This document shows positions 7,966 through 16,229 of a stretch of DNA of 64,000 nt, one piece after another. Made by a program: the position numbers and the translations under genes. The notes under the pieces were generated by a model. That model saw nothing but the letters and a program-made list of their open reading frames with translations, ran no database searches and was not told where the DNA came from. This DNA is from Anaerolineae bacterium (GTDB taxonomy: Bacteria > Chloroflexota > Anaerolineae > Anaerolineales > Villigracilaceae), in contig JAKLPV010000054.1 in assembly GCA_022013685.1 (NCBI GenBank), positions 62,001-126,000 on the forward strand. Direction: 5' to 3'. Every line of letters begins with the position of its first letter. Position 1 is the stretch's first letter.

Positions 7966-8370
7966 ATGAACATTGGCTATGCATTTTCCGACGATTTTGA
8001 CACCCTGCAAGCGCTGGATCATCATCTCAGCGCCGATAGGCTGGTGCGAAAAATTACACAAAAAGAGATAATCGTTGCCAAAATCGATCATGAACTGGTC
8101 GGCTGGCTGCGATTTGGATATTTCTGGGACAACATCCCTTTTATGAATCTGCTTTTCGTGCTCGAATCCCATCGCGGTCAGGGCATCGCCACCCAACTGA
8201 TTGCCCATTGGGAAGAAACCTTGCGAGCCCAGAGATATGACCAGGTGCTTACATCCACCCTTGCAGATGAAACCGCCCAGCACCTGTATCGCAAACTTGG
8301 CTATACTGATTGCGGCGCCCTCTTTTTGCCTGCTGAAGCCGCTGAAATTTTCTTGCGCAAACAGTTATAA
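7966..8370 (+). CDS. GNAT-family N-acetyltransferase
   Basis: The protein has 134 aa from ATG 7966. The acetyl-CoA loop is clear: VLESHRGQGIATQLIAHWEE, followed by QHLYRKLGYTDCGAL. An earlier ATG at 7924 would overlap the preceding gene by 28 nt; I prefer 7966, which begins at the fold start and has AGGA 14 nt upstream. The substrate is unknown. A second GNAT gene lies immediately upstream, so the two may have arisen from unrelated acquisitions rather than duplication, since they share little sequence. Confidence 0.82.
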   Translation: MNIGYAFSDDFDTLQALDHHLSADRLVRKITQKEIIVAKIDHELVGWLRFGYFWDNIPFMNLLFVLESHRGQGIATQLIAHWEETLRAQRYDQVLTSTLADETAQHLYRKLGYTDCGALFLPAEAAEIFLRKQL

Positions 8371-8409
8371 CCAGGGCTGCTTAAAATCAAAAAGAGTCGC
8401 GTGGTGAGT

Positions 8410-8922
8410 ATGAAGATTATTGGTTATTCCCTTTTATTGGCAATCCTGCTGACAATCTCCTGCGCGCAGCAGCCCACGCTACAAGATGAATACCCTCCAT
8501 TGACCAGCATCTTCCCAACGGCCACCCCCATTCCCGAAGCTGAGCGCGCCACCATCATCATCGGTCTGGATATGGGCGGCGGCGGGGCCGGTTTTGCCGC
8601 CACCCTGTACGCCCAGGAAGTCTCGACCGGTGAAGATTTCACCATTTTTCTACCGGCCGGCAGTCATGGGGCCAGCAATTTCCCGACATCCGCACCGGTC
8701 ATGCTCTTCGTGCGCGCCCCGGCCACCTATGTTTTCTATGCCCGCCTGATCAACGCCCCCGACAATTACTATTACGGCTACACCACCTGCGGCGATAGCA
8801 ACGAATGCGTTTTGAAAGCGGTCGAAGTCGTTCCCTACCAGACCTATAACATTACGATCAACGACCGCGGCGCCTTGCTTCCCGAACGCGGCGAACCGGT
8901 TACGATCCCCTGGACAAAATAA
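8410..8922 (+). CDS. Hypothetical lipoprotein
   Basis: The protein has 170 aa. Residues 1-19 form a lipoprotein signal with lipobox LTISC. A Pro/Thr-rich spacer (about 20-45) leads to a small beta-rich domain with a Gly-rich start (LDMGGGGAGFAATL) and two Cys in TTCGDSNECV that could form a disulfide. I do not recognise the domain. ATG 8410 was chosen over two preceding GTG codons because it starts the signal peptide. It ends 3 nt before thrC. Confidence 0.7.
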   Translation: MKIIGYSLLLAILLTISCAQQPTLQDEYPPLTSIFPTATPIPEAERATIIIGLDMGGGGAGFAATLYAQEVSTGEDFTIFLPAGSHGASNFPTSAPVMLFVRAPATYVFYARLINAPDNYYYGYTTCGDSNECVLKAVEVVPYQTYNITINDRGALLPERGEPVTIPWTK

Positions 8923-8925
8923 CGG

Positions 8926-10032
8926 ATGAATATCACCTGCACCAACTGCGGCCGGCCCTACCCTGACGAAGGCACACCCTACAAATGCCTCAAGTGCGGC
9001 GGGCTTTTTGATTGGAAAACCTGGCCCGAATTTGATCCCGCGCAGGTTGACAGATCCCAGCCTGGATTGTGGCGCTACCGCCACACTTTTGGCGGGATTC
9101 CCCTCAGCCTGGATCCCGTTACCCTGGGCGAGGGACTGACGCCTTTGCTCTGGTCCGAATCCTTCGGGCGGCAGGTCGCCTATAAATGCGAATTTCTCAA
9201 CCCGACGGGTTCTTTCAAAGACCGCGGCATGACCGCCTTGGTCAGCTTTCTCAAAGGCCGGGGCGTCACCGCCGCGGTGGAGGATTCTTCCGGTAACGCC
9301 GGGGCCTCCTTCGCCGCCTATGCCGCCCGCGCCGGGCTGCGGGCCGGGGTCTACGTCCCGGCTGCCGCCTCTGGCCCAAAGCTCCAGCAGATCCAATTTT
9401 ACGGCGCACAACTGCACCCTGTTGAAGGCTCCCGCTCTGATGTGTCGCGTGCTTTGGAGTCGAAAGTCTCCCGACTTTCGAACGAGTTATCCTACGCCAG
9501 CCACGCCTGGATGCCCCATAACCTGCCTGGCTACGCCACCGCTGCCTACGAGATTTACGAACAGCTTGGCGGCACGCCGGGGGCTGTCATCTGCCCGGTT
9601 GGCCAGGGCGGGCTGTTTCTGGGGCTTTACCGCGGCTTCCTGGCCCTGCAGCGCGCTGGACTGATCCGGGCCGTCCCGCGCATGATCGGCGTCCAGGCCC
9701 GCGCCTGCGCTCCGATGTGGGTGCTTTCGACCGCGGGTTCTGCCGCCTTGGGCTTTGTCACCGAAGGCATTACGGTTGCCGAGGGCATTCGCATTCGTAT
9801 GCCGCTGCGGGCCGGGGCTTTGCTTCAAATAACGGAAGCAGGCCACGGGGAGTTTGTTCCTGTCGACGAAAGAGACATCCTGCCAGGGCGCGACCAACTG
9901 GCGAAACGGGGGTTATATGTAGAGCCAACGTCTGCAATTGTCTGGAACGCGCTGGAGCAGAAAATATCCAGCTTGCCCGACCCGGTCGTGGTGATGTTGA
10001 CCGGCTCCGGGTTCAAGGTCCAGCCCAAATAG
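8926..10032 (+). CDS. thrC: Threonine synthase with N-terminal zinc ribbon
   Basis: The protein has 368 aa. Residues 3-28 form a zinc ribbon (CTNCG...CLKCGG). The PLP-binding lysine is in FLNPTGSFKDRGM (about 91-103), and DSSGNAGASFAAYAA is the phosphate-contacting loop. The enzyme converts O-phosphohomoserine to threonine; cysteate synthase and other fold-II PLP enzymes are alternatives, because some Chloroflexota carry several paralogues. A 22-bp palindrome lies in frame at about residues 178-186 (see the repeat entry). A strong terminator follows. Confidence 0.85.
   Translation: MNITCTNCGRPYPDEGTPYKCLKCGGLFDWKTWPEFDPAQVDRSQPGLWRYRHTFGGIPLSLDPVTLGEGLTPLLWSESFGRQVAYKCEFLNPTGSFKDRGMTALVSFLKGRGVTAAVEDSSGNAGASFAAYAARAGLRAGVYVPAAASGPKLQQIQFYGAQLHPVEGSRSDVSRALESKVSRLSNELSYASHAWMPHNLPGYATAAYEIYEQLGGTPGAVICPVGQGGLFLGLYRGFLALQRAGLIRAVPRMIGVQARACAPMWVLSTAGSAALGFVTEGITVAEGIRIRMPLRAGALLQITEAGHGEFVPVDERDILPGRDQLAKRGLYVEPTSAIVWNALEQKISSLPDPVVVMLTGSGFKVQPK
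9460..9481. repeat. Short palindrome inside thrC
   Basis: TCGAAAGTC and GACTTTCGA form 9-bp arms around TCCC. It encodes the polar stretch ESKVSRLSN in the gene. It may be a small dispersed palindromic insertion kept in frame. Confidence 0.5.
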
Positions 10033-10037
10033 CCCAC

Positions 10038-10062
10038 AGACGCCCCGGCGGGCGTCTTTTTT
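10038..10062 (+). terminator. Intrinsic terminator of the 3.1-10.0 kb gene run
   Basis: AGACGCC pairs with GGGCGTCT around a short GC loop, followed directly by six T. It begins 6 nt after the thrC stop and separates the run from fabF. Confidence 0.85.
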
Positions 10063-10071
10063 ATACCAAAC

Positions 10072-10178
10072 CCTGAGCGGAGGTTCTGAGTGAAAACGAA
10101 GGGCAGCAGTCGAAGAGTGATTTCGCCAGAACCGTCCTTCGACTGCGTGCTTCACTGTCGTTCAGCACTTCGCTCAGG
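10072..10178. repeat. MITE-like inverted-repeat element upstream of fabF
   Basis: The 107-bp element has terminal arms CCTGAGCG/CGCTCAGG and inner 10-bp arms GCAGTCGAAG/CTTCGACTGC. It has no coding capacity. A shortened relative sharing CTTCGACTGCG and CGCTCAG lies inside aroKB at 47773. It fills most of the space between the thrC terminator and fabF, so the fabF promoter must lie in it or just after it. Confidence 0.65.
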
Positions 10179-10208
10179 ACTTGTGTTCTTTTGAATACAG
10201 GAGACTAT

Positions 10209-11456
10209 ATGGAAAAAATCGTTATTACCGGCATGGGAACTGTCAACCCGCTTGGCCAGGGTGTTCAGGAAACCTGGCGCAATGCCCTGAACGGCGTCTC
10301 TGGCGTCGGGCCGATCACCCTGTTTGATACCGAGACCTGGCAGCACGAGTGGAACGTCAAGATTGCCTGCGAGGTCAAGAATTTCGACCCAACCCAATAC
10401 ATGGATGGCAAGGAAGCCCGCCGCCGTGACCGTTTCGAGCAGTTTGGCGTTGCCGCGGCCAGGGAAGCGCTCGAAATGTCTGGCTTGCAGGTCACGCCTG
10501 AAAATGCCGAGCGGATTGGCGTGGTTGTTTCCTCGGCCATCGGCGGTCTGAAGGCCGTCCAGGATGCGATTTTCACGCTCAAAGACGAAGGCGCGCGCAA
10601 GGTCAGCCCGTTCCTGATCCCAATGTTGATGCCAAACGGCGCAGCGGGTATGATCGGCATCGAATTTGGACTGCAAGGCCCATCCTTTTCGGTGGCTTCA
10701 GCCTGCGCTTCTGGCGCGGACGGTATCGGCACAGCCATGATGATGCTGCGCTCCGGCGCAGCGGATGTGGTGCTGGCTGGCGCGACCGAAGCGACGATTT
10801 GCGCCACGGGCGTGGGCGCATTTGATCGTATCGGCGCGATGAGCCGCCGAAATGGCGATTACTCGATGACCCCCCAGCCTTTCGATAGGAACCGTGATGG
10901 TCTGGTGATGGGCGAGGGCGCAGGGGTGTTGGTGCTCGAAACCGAAGCCCATGCCAAAGCCCGTGGCGCGAACATCCTGGCCGAAATGGCCGGTTACGCT
11001 GCCACTGCCGACGCCTTCCACGTCACCGCCCCGGATGAGAACGGCGCCGGAGGCGGGCGCGCCATCAAACTGGCGTTGCAATCGGCGGGAGTCAACCCTG
11101 ACCAGGTCGGTTATATCAATGCTCACGGCACCGCCACCCCGCTCAACGACGCCGCTGAGACGAAGGCCATCAAAGCCGCTTTCGGCGACTTGGCTTATAA
11201 GATCCCAGTTTCCTCGACCAAATCGATGACTGGACACATGATGGGCGCAACCGGCGCCCTGGAAGTGATTTTCTGTGTCCAGGTCGTGCGTGAAGGCATC
11301 CTGCCGCCGACCATCCACTACGAAACTCCTGACCCTGAATGCGATCTGGACTATGTCCCCAACAAAGCCCGCGAACAAAAGGTGCAGGTTGCCATCAGCA
11401 ATGCCTTCGGTTTTGGCGGCCACAATGCGGTTTTGGTCGTGCGGCGCTACAACTAA
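10209..11456 (+). CDS. fabF: Beta-ketoacyl-ACP synthase II (FabF)
   Basis: The protein has 415 aa. The Cys-His-His active site is complete: SACASGADG (nucleophile, about residue 165), INAHGTATPLND and STKSMTGHMMGA. The N-terminus VVITGMG-type opening and the ending NAFGFGGHNAVL are normal for FabF. It elongates acyl-ACP with malonyl-ACP in fatty acid synthesis. ATG 10209 follows CAGGAGACTAT, a good ribosome binding site. No other fab gene is adjacent, so it stands apart from a fab cluster. Confidence 0.94.
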   Translation: MEKIVITGMGTVNPLGQGVQETWRNALNGVSGVGPITLFDTETWQHEWNVKIACEVKNFDPTQYMDGKEARRRDRFEQFGVAAAREALEMSGLQVTPENAERIGVVVSSAIGGLKAVQDAIFTLKDEGARKVSPFLIPMLMPNGAAGMIGIEFGLQGPSFSVASACASGADGIGTAMMMLRSGAADVVLAGATEATICATGVGAFDRIGAMSRRNGDYSMTPQPFDRNRDGLVMGEGAGVLVLETEAHAKARGANILAEMAGYAATADAFHVTAPDENGAGGGRAIKLALQSAGVNPDQVGYINAHGTATPLNDAAETKAIKAAFGDLAYKIPVSSTKSMTGHMMGATGALEVIFCVQVVREGILPPTIHYETPDPECDLDYVPNKAREQKVQVAISNAFGFGGHNAVLVVRRYN

Positions 11457-11500
11457 TTTCCAAAAACCGTCTGGGAATTGGCTCCGTTTTTTGAGTTTTA

Positions 11501-11509
11501 TGCTATAAT
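11501..11509 (+). promoter_or_regulatory. Extended -10 promoter of rplS
   Basis: TGCTATAAT is an extended -10 box; TTGGCT 20 nt upstream is a poor -35. A transcript start near 11516 would give a 5' UTR of about 55 nt with the ribosome binding site AAGGAAATC before the rplS ATG. Confidence 0.6.
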
Positions 11510-11570
11510 CCGCTCTCGCGCTAATCCACTGCTGTGAAGCAGTATTTCAAAATCGTAAGGAAATCAAGAA

Positions 11571-11918
11571 ATGAGCGACCTTCTTAAGTCAGTCGAAGCA
11601 CCTGCCAACCCCAATATTCCCGCCCTGCGCCCCGGCGACGTTGTTTCTGTCCACGTCCGCATTAAAGAAGGTGAGCGCGAGCGTATTCAGGAATTCAAAG
11701 GCACCATCATCCGCCTGCGCAAGGGCGGCCAGGATGGCAATTTTACCGTCCGCCGCATTGCTTCCAACGGTGTCGGCGTTGAGCGCACCTTCCTGCTGCG
11801 TTCCCCGCGTGTCGACAAAGTAGTTGTCGAACGCCACTCACAGGTGCGCCGCGCCCAGTTGTATTTCATGCGCGCCCTGTCTGGCAAGTCGGCCCGCCTA
11901 AAACAGAAATTCAACTAG
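11571..11918 (+). CDS. rplS: Large ribosomal subunit protein bL19
   Basis: The protein has 115 aa. Recognisable parts are the N-terminal PALRPGDVVSVHVRIKEGER, FKGTIIRLRKGG and the stretch NFTVRRIASNGVGVERTFLL, plus the C-terminal basic segment RRAQLYFMRALSGKSARLK. It binds near the 30S-50S interface. It is transcribed alone here: it has its own promoter and terminator, without the trmD-rimM neighbours common in other phyla. Confidence 0.97.
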   Translation: MSDLLKSVEAPANPNIPALRPGDVVSVHVRIKEGERERIQEFKGTIIRLRKGGQDGNFTVRRIASNGVGVERTFLLRSPRVDKVVVERHSQVRRAQLYFMRALSGKSARLKQKFN

Positions 11919-11942
11919 CAAGCAATCTCACAGATTAAGCCA

Positions 11943-11972
11943 AAGGGTACAGCGCAATTGCTGTACCCTTTT
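11943..11972 (+). terminator. Intrinsic terminator of rplS
   Basis: AAGGGTACAGC pairs perfectly with GCTGTACCCTT (11 bp) around GCAATT and is followed by TT. It starts 24 nt after the rplS stop. Confidence 0.8.
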
Positions 11973-11998
11973 GTAATTTACCTAAAACCAGGAGAGAT

Positions 11999-12718
11999 AT
12001 GCGCCCCCTCATCGGCATCACCACCTACGACGGAAAAAGCCCATCCAACCTGCCCATCGCTGCTGTTCAGACCAGTTATATCAATGCCATTTTGCAGGCT
12101 GGCGGTGTACCCCTGCTTTTGCCAAACCAACTTGGCCGGGATGAATGGATGCAGGTTTACCCGCACCTTGGCGGTATCCTGCTGACGGGGGGCGGGGATA
12201 TCGACATCAAGCATTTTGCCGGGGCGCACCACCCGAAAATTGACGAGGTGGACGAAGCGCGCGATTCTCTCGAACTGCCTATGCTGCGCTTCGCGGCCGA
12301 AGACAAAAAACCGTTTTTGGGCATTTGCCGCGGCTGTCAGGTGGTCAATGTTGCCCTGGGCGGGACGCTCTATACCCACATTCCGGACCAGGTCCAAACC
12401 GATATCCGCCATGACTGCTACCCAGAACTGCCGCGCACCCACCTGGCGCACCCTGTCCGCGTGGAAGAAGGCAGCCAGATCGCTCAGATCTTTGGCGAAC
12501 CAATTTTGCAGGTTAACAGTTTGCACCATCAGGGTATCAAAGACCTTGCCCCCGGCCTGAAACCGGTCGCCTACGCCCCAGACGGACTTGTCGAAGCCGT
12601 TGAACTGCCCGAACACCCGTTTGGCTTTGCCGTCCAGTGGCATCCCGAATGGTTAACCGACCAACAGTCCACGCGCAACCTGTTCCGCGCTTTTGTTGAG
12701 GCTTCCAAAGGAGGGTAG
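11999..12718 (+). CDS. Gamma-glutamyl-gamma-aminobutyrate hydrolase family protein (peptidase C26)
   Basis: The protein has 239 aa with a class-I glutamine amidotransferase fold. The nucleophile elbow is GICRGCQVVNVALGG (Cys about residue 110), and the His-Glu pair is in QWHPEWL. The family includes PuuD, which hydrolyses gamma-glutamyl-GABA in putrescine breakdown, but no other puu genes are nearby, so the substrate may be another gamma-glutamyl compound. It has a good ribosome binding site (CAGGAGAGAT). The next gene starts 4 nt after the stop. Confidence 0.88.
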   Translation: MRPLIGITTYDGKSPSNLPIAAVQTSYINAILQAGGVPLLLPNQLGRDEWMQVYPHLGGILLTGGGDIDIKHFAGAHHPKIDEVDEARDSLELPMLRFAAEDKKPFLGICRGCQVVNVALGGTLYTHIPDQVQTDIRHDCYPELPRTHLAHPVRVEEGSQIAQIFGEPILQVNSLHHQGIKDLAPGLKPVAYAPDGLVEAVELPEHPFGFAVQWHPEWLTDQQSTRNLFRAFVEASKGG

Positions 12719-12722
12719 GGGG

Positions 12723-14042
12723 ATGAATATTGTTCATTGTGTTTGGAATTTTACGCTCGATGGCGTTGCTCATCAGGTTGTGCTTCAGCGCAAACCTTTT
12801 GCTTCGTATGAAATTTTGCATAACGGAAAGCAGGTTTACAAAGGCGAACCTTCCTGGCTTGTTCTTGGCCTGAGTCATATTTTTCAGGTAGAAGAACATA
12901 AGTTTGAAGTAGGTGCAGTGCCAGGTCCATACCTAATGGATTATGTGCTACGGGTTGATGGCAATTTTGTATATCTCAATAAGTCGCAGGAAAAGGTTTT
13001 TAGCAAAAATATTGCTAAAAACCTTGAGTACCAATCAGACTGGGAAAAACTCGCAAAGATTTTAGGGCTTAAGTACCAACCGCATTTAGAAAGTGATTAT
13101 GCGTTTCGGCACCGCATCGTCGGATATTTTTCCAAATTTCCAGTAGTTGCCGGGGTTGGGTCAAAACCCATGGGAAATGTGTCCGTTCCCGGTTTCTTTA
13201 TTGGTATTCAGCATTATCCGCTTGATGATGAAAAAATTGAGCAGATCAAAAAATCTGACAGTCTCAAACAGTTTTTCAAAAGTGTCAAAACACACCAGGC
13301 GCATTTGGAAATAGATCCGAGTTTCACGTCAATTTTTGTGCCGTTTCAAGGAAAAATAAACGAAATGGGGAGAAGCACCGTCATTCAGGATTTCCTTGAG
13401 ATGATTACACACTTTTTGTATCCTCCCCATCAAAAGTGCCAGGGTAACGACTGTAAAAATCCTTTTAGCAAAACGCTTAATTTTGTAATTATCAACGGTA
13501 GTCCATGGTTGATGTGCGCCGATTGCATTGCAGAGATTCCGAACGAACATAAAAAAATGGAGCAGGAATACAGGCAAGCCCCATTGAACCTAGGGCGAGG
13601 TGTGTTGTATGGAGCGGCAGTAGCAACGATAGGTGCAATCCTGCTGGCGCTATCAATAATATTTTTTGACCGTTTGGCAGGTGTTTTTGCATTTTTTATG
13701 TATGCGTATGTTTTTATGGCGATGGATAAGGCTAAAATGAAGCGAACGCTTATCAGCGTAGTTTTGGCGGGAGTTATCTCGATCTTCGGTGTGATGTTTG
13801 GGGTATATCTTGGCACAGTGGGATACGCCCTTAAAGAGCGGGAAATTATTTTTTCTCTTATCGAACTTTGGAACATTTTTCTCCGTTTGATCCAAAGCGA
13901 AGTATTTCCTCAGATGGTTTTTATCAACATTATTGGAATGGTACTCTATGGTTTCTATGGCCTTTATGCCCAGCGTCAATACCTAAAACAAGCATTTAAT
14001 CCAAAAGTCGAAGTAATCAAAAATCTGAACAGACCAGAATGA
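12723..14042 (+). CDS. Membrane protein with FAIM1-like N-terminal beta domain
   Basis: The protein has 439 aa. Residues 1-90 have a beta pattern with VWNFTLDGVAHQVVL, a central NGK, and YVLRVDG, which resembles half of a FAIM1-type beta-sandwich; this is a weak visual match. Residues 90-240 look globular. A four-Cys zinc-like site (C-x4-C, then C-x2-C in MCADCI) lies at about 240-270. Four or five membrane helices fill about 295-425. Codon use is more AT-rich than in neighbours. Function unknown; the membrane-tethered, cytosolic sensor-like layout is inference. Confidence 0.65.
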   Translation: MNIVHCVWNFTLDGVAHQVVLQRKPFASYEILHNGKQVYKGEPSWLVLGLSHIFQVEEHKFEVGAVPGPYLMDYVLRVDGNFVYLNKSQEKVFSKNIAKNLEYQSDWEKLAKILGLKYQPHLESDYAFRHRIVGYFSKFPVVAGVGSKPMGNVSVPGFFIGIQHYPLDDEKIEQIKKSDSLKQFFKSVKTHQAHLEIDPSFTSIFVPFQGKINEMGRSTVIQDFLEMITHFLYPPHQKCQGNDCKNPFSKTLNFVIINGSPWLMCADCIAEIPNEHKKMEQEYRQAPLNLGRGVLYGAAVATIGAILLALSIIFFDRLAGVFAFFMYAYVFMAMDKAKMKRTLISVVLAGVISIFGVMFGVYLGTVGYALKEREIIFSLIELWNIFLRLIQSEVFPQMVFINIIGMVLYGFYGLYAQRQYLKQAFNPKVEVIKNLNRPE

Positions 14043-14116
14043 CCGTAATTCATTTTCGCGCGAAATTACCGGCGGCTTTCCTTGTTCTCTTTTCTACTTG
14101 TTACTTTTTCCTTCCC

Positions 14117-15859
14117 TTACTTTTCAATCCTAAACGCCATATCCATCCTGAAATCGGGTAAATCAACTACGCACGGCTGGCCTGCGGCGCAAGTGACCGG
14201 AATCGGCTCAAGGAAAAGTCCCTGCCAAGTATCGTAGGGGGTAATCGTGTACGCGCCATCCAGTGAACCAAAAATTTCAACCTGTATCCCGCTGCGAATT
14301 GTCTCATCGGCGCGCAACTCGGCGATCGGCTGGCCTTCGAGGGCGAAATCCTGTACCCAGAACAATCCGCCTTGCGGACCGGCGATGCCCCAGCCGCGCA
14401 CCTGCTCGTCGTTAAAAGACAGTTCCAGGCGCGATGGGTTGAGTTCTGCCAGCGGCATCCCCTTCACAAACTGAATAAATCTTGACATATCGGCCTTCAT
14501 CTCGGGCGTGGGGCGTCCCCACGAGCCGCCGCTGTTCCACTCGGCGGGGGTCATCGCTGCGCCCGAGGCCAGCGCCGACCAAATTGAATTGTGGAAAAGC
14601 TCAGGGTATTCTGCTGTGCCCTGTACACCAAACTCGCCGACCCAGTTGGGCTTTTCCTGCTCATCCCACATGGATTGGGTCCAGTATGAGAGCACCTCGG
14701 CGGCCTGGATGGCTCCGCCGTCGAACTCGTACAAATGCACCTGGGGCGCGTCTGTCACGCGGTATCCCTCGCTCCAGTCAACATCACCGGACATACTGGC
14801 GGTGGTCGGGTGGCGGTAAGGGTCGTTCTCAACGAAGTAATTGTTGACTTTCTCGTGCCAGGCATCGGTCTGATCGAAAGACTCGGTGCCGTTAATTTCG
14901 GAGACGGTCTGCCACATGCCGATAGCCGGGCTGTAACCCCAGCGGGCAATGACGTAACGATAGAAGTTTTCCTGCCAGGCCCAGGCTTCATCATCGATGA
15001 AAAAGGAAGGCAAGTCACCCAGGTTGCGGAATCCGTTGTTGTTGCCCCAGTTGCCTGTTCCCCAGGGGTGGTTGTCGCCGCGCAGTTGGGGGTGATCCCA
15101 AATCGTGAAAATCAGAAAGATGCCTTTTTTCTCTGCATCGCGCACAATGGCGTCGATTGTATTCATATTCGAGGCCGAGTAATTGTTATAACTGCTGTTA
15201 ATAGGTGACATGCTGTAAAGCGGCCACCAGACCACAAAGTTTTCGCCGGCTTCAACCATATTGCTGAACAGGCCGACCCCGTTTTCTGTGCTAAACCTGT
15301 CGATCAGGATGTTGAGCGCTTCGCAGTAGCCGTACCCGTAAAAGGGTGTCCCATCGTGGTGGACGAGGTAGCGGGCGCTGTATTCGGGATTTACATCCCG
15401 ACCGACTTGCAGCCAGCCGTTTAAATCAGATTCGCTGACGCTGAAACGACCCTGCGCTTCGGGGGACGTGCCGCGCGCGTCGCGGACCGTCAGGTTGTAT
15501 TCCCATTGACCAGCCTGGGACGGGGTGAAACGCATTTTCCAGGCCCCCTGCCCATCCCAAAAGCCGGAGACGGTCATCTGCATCCCGTCCGGCCCTGCGA
15601 AGACACCATCCAGCCGCACCTGGCGCGCATCGTAGGGATTATCGTATTGCGCTTCGAGTGTGACCGTTATTTCGAGCGATTCGTAGCGTGGTAATTCGTC
15701 CCGGTCGAGCGCGACGGCTGTGATTTTTGGCAGGTCGGGCGGCAAAGTTGGGGTGGCCTCCAGTGCGTTTGGCGGCACCTGTGCCGGGTTTGTCGAGGGG
15801 CTGCATGCCGATAGCGCCAGCAGAATAATGCAAATTAAAAGGGTCAATTTTGATCTCAT
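14117..15859 (-). CDS. Secreted clan-A glycoside hydrolase lipoprotein with DUF5060-like domain
   Basis: The protein has 580 aa. Lipoprotein signal with lipobox LSAC (Cys 19). Residues 45-145 form an Ig-like DUF5060-type domain (WDGQGAWKMRFTPSQAGQWE). A TIM barrel follows at about 150-480. The likely acid/base is Glu321 in VSEINGTE and the nucleophile Glu409 in GEFGVQG, at the ends of strands 4 and 7 as in clan GH-A. A C-terminal beta region (500-580) resembles the collagen-binding-like domain of such enzymes. Substrate is probably a plant or microbial polysaccharide. It has a GGAG-type ribosome binding site and is convergent with the upstream plus-strand gene. Confidence 0.8.
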   Translation of the reverse strand: MRSKLTLLICIILLALSACSPSTNPAQVPPNALEATPTLPPDLPKITAVALDRDELPRYESLEITVTLEAQYDNPYDARQVRLDGVFAGPDGMQMTVSGFWDGQGAWKMRFTPSQAGQWEYNLTVRDARGTSPEAQGRFSVSESDLNGWLQVGRDVNPEYSARYLVHHDGTPFYGYGYCEALNILIDRFSTENGVGLFSNMVEAGENFVVWWPLYSMSPINSSYNNYSASNMNTIDAIVRDAEKKGIFLIFTIWDHPQLRGDNHPWGTGNWGNNNGFRNLGDLPSFFIDDEAWAWQENFYRYVIARWGYSPAIGMWQTVSEINGTESFDQTDAWHEKVNNYFVENDPYRHPTTASMSGDVDWSEGYRVTDAPQVHLYEFDGGAIQAAEVLSYWTQSMWDEQEKPNWVGEFGVQGTAEYPELFHNSIWSALASGAAMTPAEWNSGGSWGRPTPEMKADMSRFIQFVKGMPLAELNPSRLELSFNDEQVRGWGIAGPQGGLFWVQDFALEGQPIAELRADETIRSGIQVEIFGSLDGAYTITPYDTWQGLFLEPIPVTCAAGQPCVVDLPDFRMDMAFRIEK

Positions 15860-16229
15860 GAAAGAGTCTCCTCTTGGGTGGATTTGTTCGTTGTTTGCGC
15901 ACTTTTCTGTAGCAATGCTATAATTTTGTGGAACTTGAACAGGTTTATATGGGCAAGCTATTATTTTGAACTCGTTTTACCCGGCATATCATGGTTGGGG
16001 TCAGGCTGTCTTTTGTCCTATTGACAGTTTCGCTTTGTATGATTGAAAATCAGATATGTAGATATTATTGTTATATTTTACATTATCGAGTAATAATGTA
16101 TTTATTCACTCATTCTGCTCAGTTTATACTCTCTGTTTACGCTCTCAGCATCCGAAAAGATGGCAGTTACTAGAACGTTTTTACTGTATAATCATAAAAA
16201 GTGATAAACCTGACTGAAGGAGAAATTCT
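15860..16229. other. AT-rich spacer between the glycoside hydrolase and the Tad cluster
   Basis: These 370 bp lie between divergent genes and are clearly more AT-rich than the coding regions. They hold the promoters of both sides. A 60-codon open frame at 15991-16173 has no ribosome binding site and no coding character. I see no repeat or RNA structure of note. Confidence 0.6.
16187..16192 (+). promoter_or_regulatory. Probable -10 box of the cpaB-led Tad operon
   Basis: TATAAT lies 37 nt before the cpaB ATG and is followed by a good ribosome binding site (GAAGGAGAAA) 8 nt before the start. No convincing -35 box is seen 16-18 nt upstream. Confidence 0.5.

Noticed and set aside
10698-11423. 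Antisense open frame of 241 codons under fabF
   Set aside because: fabF is a complete conserved enzyme here; the antisense product shows no domain and lacks a ribosome binding site.
15991-16173. 60-codon open frame in the AT-rich spacer before the Tad cluster
   Set aside because: No ribosome binding site, unusual composition, no recognisable feature; likely chance.
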